Positions 4,875 to 7,305 of a DNA stretch of 7,305 bases are shown one piece after another. A program made the position numbers and the translations under genes. A model generated the notes under the pieces. It saw nothing but the letters and a program-made list of their open reading frames with translations, was not told where the DNA came from and made no database searches. This DNA is from an uncultured Treponema sp. Its GTDB lineage: Bacteria > Spirochaetota > Spirochaetia > Treponematales > Treponemataceae. The stretch lies in contig CAMWPF010000067.1 in NCBI GenBank assembly GCA_947176045.1, positions 1-7,305 of the forward strand. The letters run 5' to 3'. Numbering within the stretch: position 1 is the first letter of the stretch; each line of letters starts with the position of its first letter.

Positions 4875-7220
4875 ATGGCAGAACTACTAGCACCTGCGGG
4901 TAACATTGAATCATTGGACGCGGCAATCGGCGAAGGGGCCGACGCGGTGTATCTGGGCTTGAAGAGCTTCAACGCCCGGCTCCGCACGGCCAACTTTGCA
5001 TGGAACCAGTTCGAGGCGGCGGTCGGCGCCGTCCACCGGCTGGGCAAGAAGATCTACGTCGCCCTGAACACCGTCATCGAAGAGCGCGAGACGGAGCGCG
5101 TCTACCGCCTGCTTTCCTATTTGGACAAAATCCGCCCCGACGGGCTTATCGTGCAGGACTTGGGCATAATCAGGATGTGCCAGGAATTCTTCCCGGAACT
5201 GGAGCTGCACGCGTCCACGCAGATGAACGTCGAAAGCGCGGCGGCGGCGAACCTTCTGCTGCGCGACGGCGTGAAGCGCGTCGTCCTTGCGCGCGAGCTG
5301 GGGCTTGAGGAAATTCGGAGCGTCCGCGCAGGGACGAAGGCGGAATTGGAGCTGTTCGTCCACGGCGCGCTGTGCGTCAGCGAGTCGGGGCTGTGCCTGT
5401 TCTCCAGCTTCCTCGGCGGAAAGTCGGCGAACCGCGGAATGTGCACGCAGGCGTGCCGCCGCTACTTCACTGCGGAATGCGCGGAGGGAGCGAGGCAGGG
5501 CTACTATTTTTCGCCGTGCGATATGCAGCTCATCGACCGGATTCCCGAACTCATGGAAATCGGCGTTGACTCGTTTAAAATCGAAGGGCGCATGAAGAGC
5601 GCGGAATATGTGGGAAGCGTCGTCGCCGCCTACCGCTACGTCATTGACCACTGGCAGGAGGACCGCAAGGGCGCGATCGCCACCGGAAAGCGGCTTTTGT
5701 CGTCGGACTTCGCGCGCTCCAAGACGGAATATTGGTACGGCTTCAAGGACGTCAAGGACGGCGTTGAAGCCGCAGGGGAGAAGATCCTCAATCCGGATCA
5801 GTCCGGCGGCACCGGCATCTTCCTCGGAACGGTTGCCGCGACCAAGCAGGCTCCCGACGGGCTTAAGGAGGAGCTTGCGAAGAACGCCGCTCCCGACGCG
5901 CCGCCGCCCCGCGTCAAGCTGGCGCGGCTTTCCGGCGGCTCCTACGAGCCTGATCCCGGCGACTCCATCCGCCTCCATCGGAAGGACGACTCGCTGCGGG
6001 AAAGCCACAAAATCCGCAGCGTCGAAGTGGATGAGGACGGCGGCCGCTGGATTGATGTTCCGTCCAAATTCGGACAGGGCGACAGCGTGTACCTGCTGCA
6101 GATCAAGTCGCTTTCAAAGCGGCGCCAGCGCATCCTTCCGTCGGATCTGAACCGCTTCCGCCGCCAGCCCGGCGACGAGCGGCTTCCGACGCTCGACCTG
6201 ACGCCTGTGAAGAACAAGGAGCTTTCCTACTTTCCCGAAGGCGTATACGTGCAGGTGTCGTCGGTTTCCGACATCTTCCTCGCGCAGGCGTTCAATCCCG
6301 TCCGCCTCATCGTGGAATTCAATTCGGAGACGAAGAGGGCGCTGCTTGAATCTTCAGTGACGCTTCCGTTCTCAAAGAAGATGGTCTTCATTTCGCTCGA
6401 TCCGTACTGCCCAGCGGGGGCGGAGCAGGCCCTCTCCGAAGAGCTGGCGCGGCTTGTCGGCGGCGGATTCGTCCATTTTGTCGTGAACAATATCGCGCAC
6501 CTCGAGATGCTCCGCGGGAAGGGCGTGCGTCTGACGGCGGGGCCGTACTTGTATACGTTCAACCGCTGGGCGGCGTCGTGGCTTGAAAATCAGGACGTCA
6601 CTTCCTTCATCATGCCGTACGAGAATTCCAGAAGGAATCTGGAGGAATCGTTCGACGCGGACATCCGCCAGCGCGTCCTTGTGCCTGTCTTTGCGTATCC
6701 GGCGCTGTTCCGCATCCGCTTCAAGCTTCCGAAAAGCTACGACTTCACCTATTTTACGGACAAGGAAGGGGAGGGCTTCAAGCTGCTTTCCTCCGAAGAC
6801 GGCTCCTGCGTCATGCCCGAGCTTCCGTTCTCCCTGCTTGACAAGGGCGACCTGCTCGCGCAGGCGGGCTTCCGCCGGATGCTCATTGATTTTTCCCGGA
6901 CGAAGCTCACCAAGGCGCAGGTCAAGGCGGTGCAAGGCTCGCTGTTCAAGAAGCAGGCGCTGCCGGACGTGTCCCGGTTCAATTGGAAGGAAGGCTTCTA
7001 TTCGCCGCAGCTCATGGAAGGGCGCAAGGCGGGGGCGCTCCATGCGCAGGAGTCGCATCCGGACTCGTCCCGCGCTCCGGCTTTTGGAAGGGGCGCGCAT
7101 GGGCGCGCTTCTGCGGAAGCGGAGCCGGGCTCCAGACCGAAAGGAGCGGGCGGACGTCCGAAGGATGGCGGCAGGAGCGGAAGGAGCCGCGCAGGCGCAA
7201 AGCCGCGCCGCCGGAAATAG
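4875..7220 (+). CDS. U32-family protein, probable Fe-S-dependent RNA hydroxylase (RlhA/TrhP-like), with basic C-terminal tail
   Basis: Although annotated historically as peptidase U32, characterised bacterial relatives hydroxylate RNA (RlhA on 23S rRNA, TrhP on tRNA U34) or ubiquinone precursors (UbiU/UbiV). It has 781 residues. The start MAELLAPAGN, then GADAVYLGLKSFNAR at 21-35, is the usual opening of the family barrel. The family signature is complete at 159-177, with Cys167 and Cys174. Cys190 and Cys194 complete a C-x6-C-x15-C-x3-C set typical of the 4Fe-4S ligands. A SPCD variant of SPKD lies at 213-216 and FKIEGRMKS at 234-242. A beta-rich insert follows at about 310-420. Residues 450-700 look like a second, cysteine-poor barrel half. 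Residues 716-781 are a disordered, Arg/Lys/Gly-rich tail. The length suits the longer RlhA-like branch better than TrhP (about 450 residues). The ATG at 4875 is set by family alignment and the abutting -10 box. The substrate is inferred only. Confidence 0.9.
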   Translation: MAELLAPAGNIESLDAAIGEGADAVYLGLKSFNARLRTANFAWNQFEAAVGAVHRLGKKIYVALNTVIEERETERVYRLLSYLDKIRPDGLIVQDLGIIRMCQEFFPELELHASTQMNVESAAAANLLLRDGVKRVVLARELGLEEIRSVRAGTKAELELFVHGALCVSESGLCLFSSFLGGKSANRGMCTQACRRYFTAECAEGARQGYYFSPCDMQLIDRIPELMEIGVDSFKIEGRMKSAEYVGSVVAAYRYVIDHWQEDRKGAIATGKRLLSSDFARSKTEYWYGFKDVKDGVEAAGEKILNPDQSGGTGIFLGTVAATKQAPDGLKEELAKNAAPDAPPPRVKLARLSGGSYEPDPGDSIRLHRKDDSLRESHKIRSVEVDEDGGRWIDVPSKFGQGDSVYLLQIKSLSKRRQRILPSDLNRFRRQPGDERLPTLDLTPVKNKELSYFPEGVYVQVSSVSDIFLAQAFNPVRLIVEFNSETKRALLESSVTLPFSKKMVFISLDPYCPAGAEQALSEELARLVGGGFVHFVVNNIAHLEMLRGKGVRLTAGPYLYTFNRWAASWLENQDVTSFIMPYENSRRNLEESFDADIRQRVLVPVFAYPALFRIRFKLPKSYDFTYFTDKEGEGFKLLSSEDGSCVMPELPFSLLDKGDLLAQAGFRRMLIDFSRTKLTKAQVKAVQGSLFKKQALPDVSRFNWKEGFYSPQLMEGRKAGALHAQESHPDSSRAPAFGRGAHGRASAEAEPGSRPKGAGGRPKDGGRSGRSRAGAKPRRRK

Positions 7221-7229
7221 GGCGGCGCG
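7204..7229. terminator. 9-bp all-GC hairpin with the U32 stop codon in its loop
   Basis: CGCGCCGCC (7204-7212) and GGCGGCGCG (7221-7229) are perfect complements around the 8-nt loop GGAAATAG, which contains the stop codon TAG (7218-7220). It lies at the convergent junction with the next minus-strand gene. Neither side has a T-tract, so it is not a canonical intrinsic terminator. Its stem is strong enough to suggest 3'-end protection or U-independent termination. Confidence 0.45.
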
Positions 7230-7256
7230 CGTCCGTCCGCCGGAATTCCGTTCCGC

Positions 7257-7305
7257 CTAGGTGTTGCTCATCAGGCGCAGGATGTACAGCTGGACGTACA
7301 TATAC
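7257..7305 (-). CDS. C-terminal end of an unidentified gene, cut by window edge
   Basis: The minus strand reads YMYVQLYILRLMSNT and then TAG (7259-7257), open to the window edge. Third codon positions are almost all G or C like the neighbouring genes, and the stop lies 36 bp after the U32 stop, a normal convergent spacing. The 15 residues are hydrophobic with scattered polar residues and are not enough to name a product. It could also be a chance open frame. Confidence 0.45.
   Translation of the reverse strand, partial: YMYVQLYILRLMSNT

Noticed and set aside
4911..6008. Long antisense open frame of 365 codons within the U32 gene
   Set aside because: Long shadow frames are expected in GC-rich genes. 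Its translation is Arg/Ala/Val-rich with no recognisable motif, while the other strand has a complete family signature.
4875..7220. Protease function implied by the name peptidase U32
   Set aside because: The conserved cysteine set matches Fe-S-dependent hydroxylases. Characterised bacterial relatives modify RNA or quinone precursors.
7241..7250. CGGAATTCCG 10-bp palindrome downstream of the U32 gene
   Set aside because: It has no loop space for a hairpin and no promoter beside it. A single short palindrome here is not enough to call a site.
1..7305. CRISPR array, tRNA/rRNA genes, transposons or defence cassette
   Set aside because: No regularly spaced repeats, no tRNA cloverleaf or rRNA segments, and no transposase, integrase or toxin motifs were seen. 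Almost the whole window is covered by four ordinary genes.

Overview
The window is chromosomal, GC-rich bacterial DNA (roughly 60% by eye) with strong G/C preference at third codon positions. It holds four confidently identified genes and the last codons of a fifth. Lineage cannot be fixed from these genes. A lipid-anchored cysteine-type binding protein and an exported M16 metalloprotease fit a diderm heterotroph, and Spirochaetota is one guess without direct proof. There is no sign of phage, insertion sequence, CRISPR, tRNA or rRNA.

Layout, left to right. (1) Positions 1-796, minus strand: a CjaA/cysteine-type ABC-transporter substrate-binding lipoprotein whose C-terminus runs off the left edge. 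(2) Positions 797-983: a 187-bp divergent regulatory region. It holds a TTGACT/TAAAAC promoter for the binding protein, a perfect 6+5+6 palindrome over its -35 box, a terminator-like hairpin in its 5' leader, a strong Shine-Dalgarno, and an opposing promoter for nudC. (3) Positions 984-1796, plus strand: NudC, the NAD(H)/NAD-cap pyrophosphohydrolase. (4) Positions 1829-4735, minus strand: a full-length, signal-peptide-bearing two-half M16 zinc protease, convergent with nudC. (5) Positions 4736-4874: a divergent promoter region with GC-rich direct and inverted repeats. (6) Positions 4875-7220, plus strand: a long U32-family protein, probably an Fe-S-dependent RNA hydroxylase of the RlhA/TrhP type rather than a protease, with a basic disordered tail. 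(7) Positions 7257-7305, minus strand: the C-terminal end of an unidentified gene.

The genes do not form an operon. Every adjacent pair is divergent or convergent, so each is its own transcription unit. They look like housekeeping and cell-envelope functions: amino-acid uptake, NAD/RNA-cap turnover, extracytoplasmic proteolysis and RNA modification.

The most striking feature is regulatory. The three genes without a Shine-Dalgarno (nudC, M16, U32) each have a near-consensus -10 hexamer (TATACT, TATAAT, TATAGT) ending 6, 7 and 6 bases before the ATG. The transcript would then begin at or within one base of the start codon, meaning leaderless mRNAs. The binding-protein gene instead has a leader of about 70 nt with a terminator-like hairpin and a good Shine-Dalgarno. 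I see no multi-gene system of an undescribed kind here.
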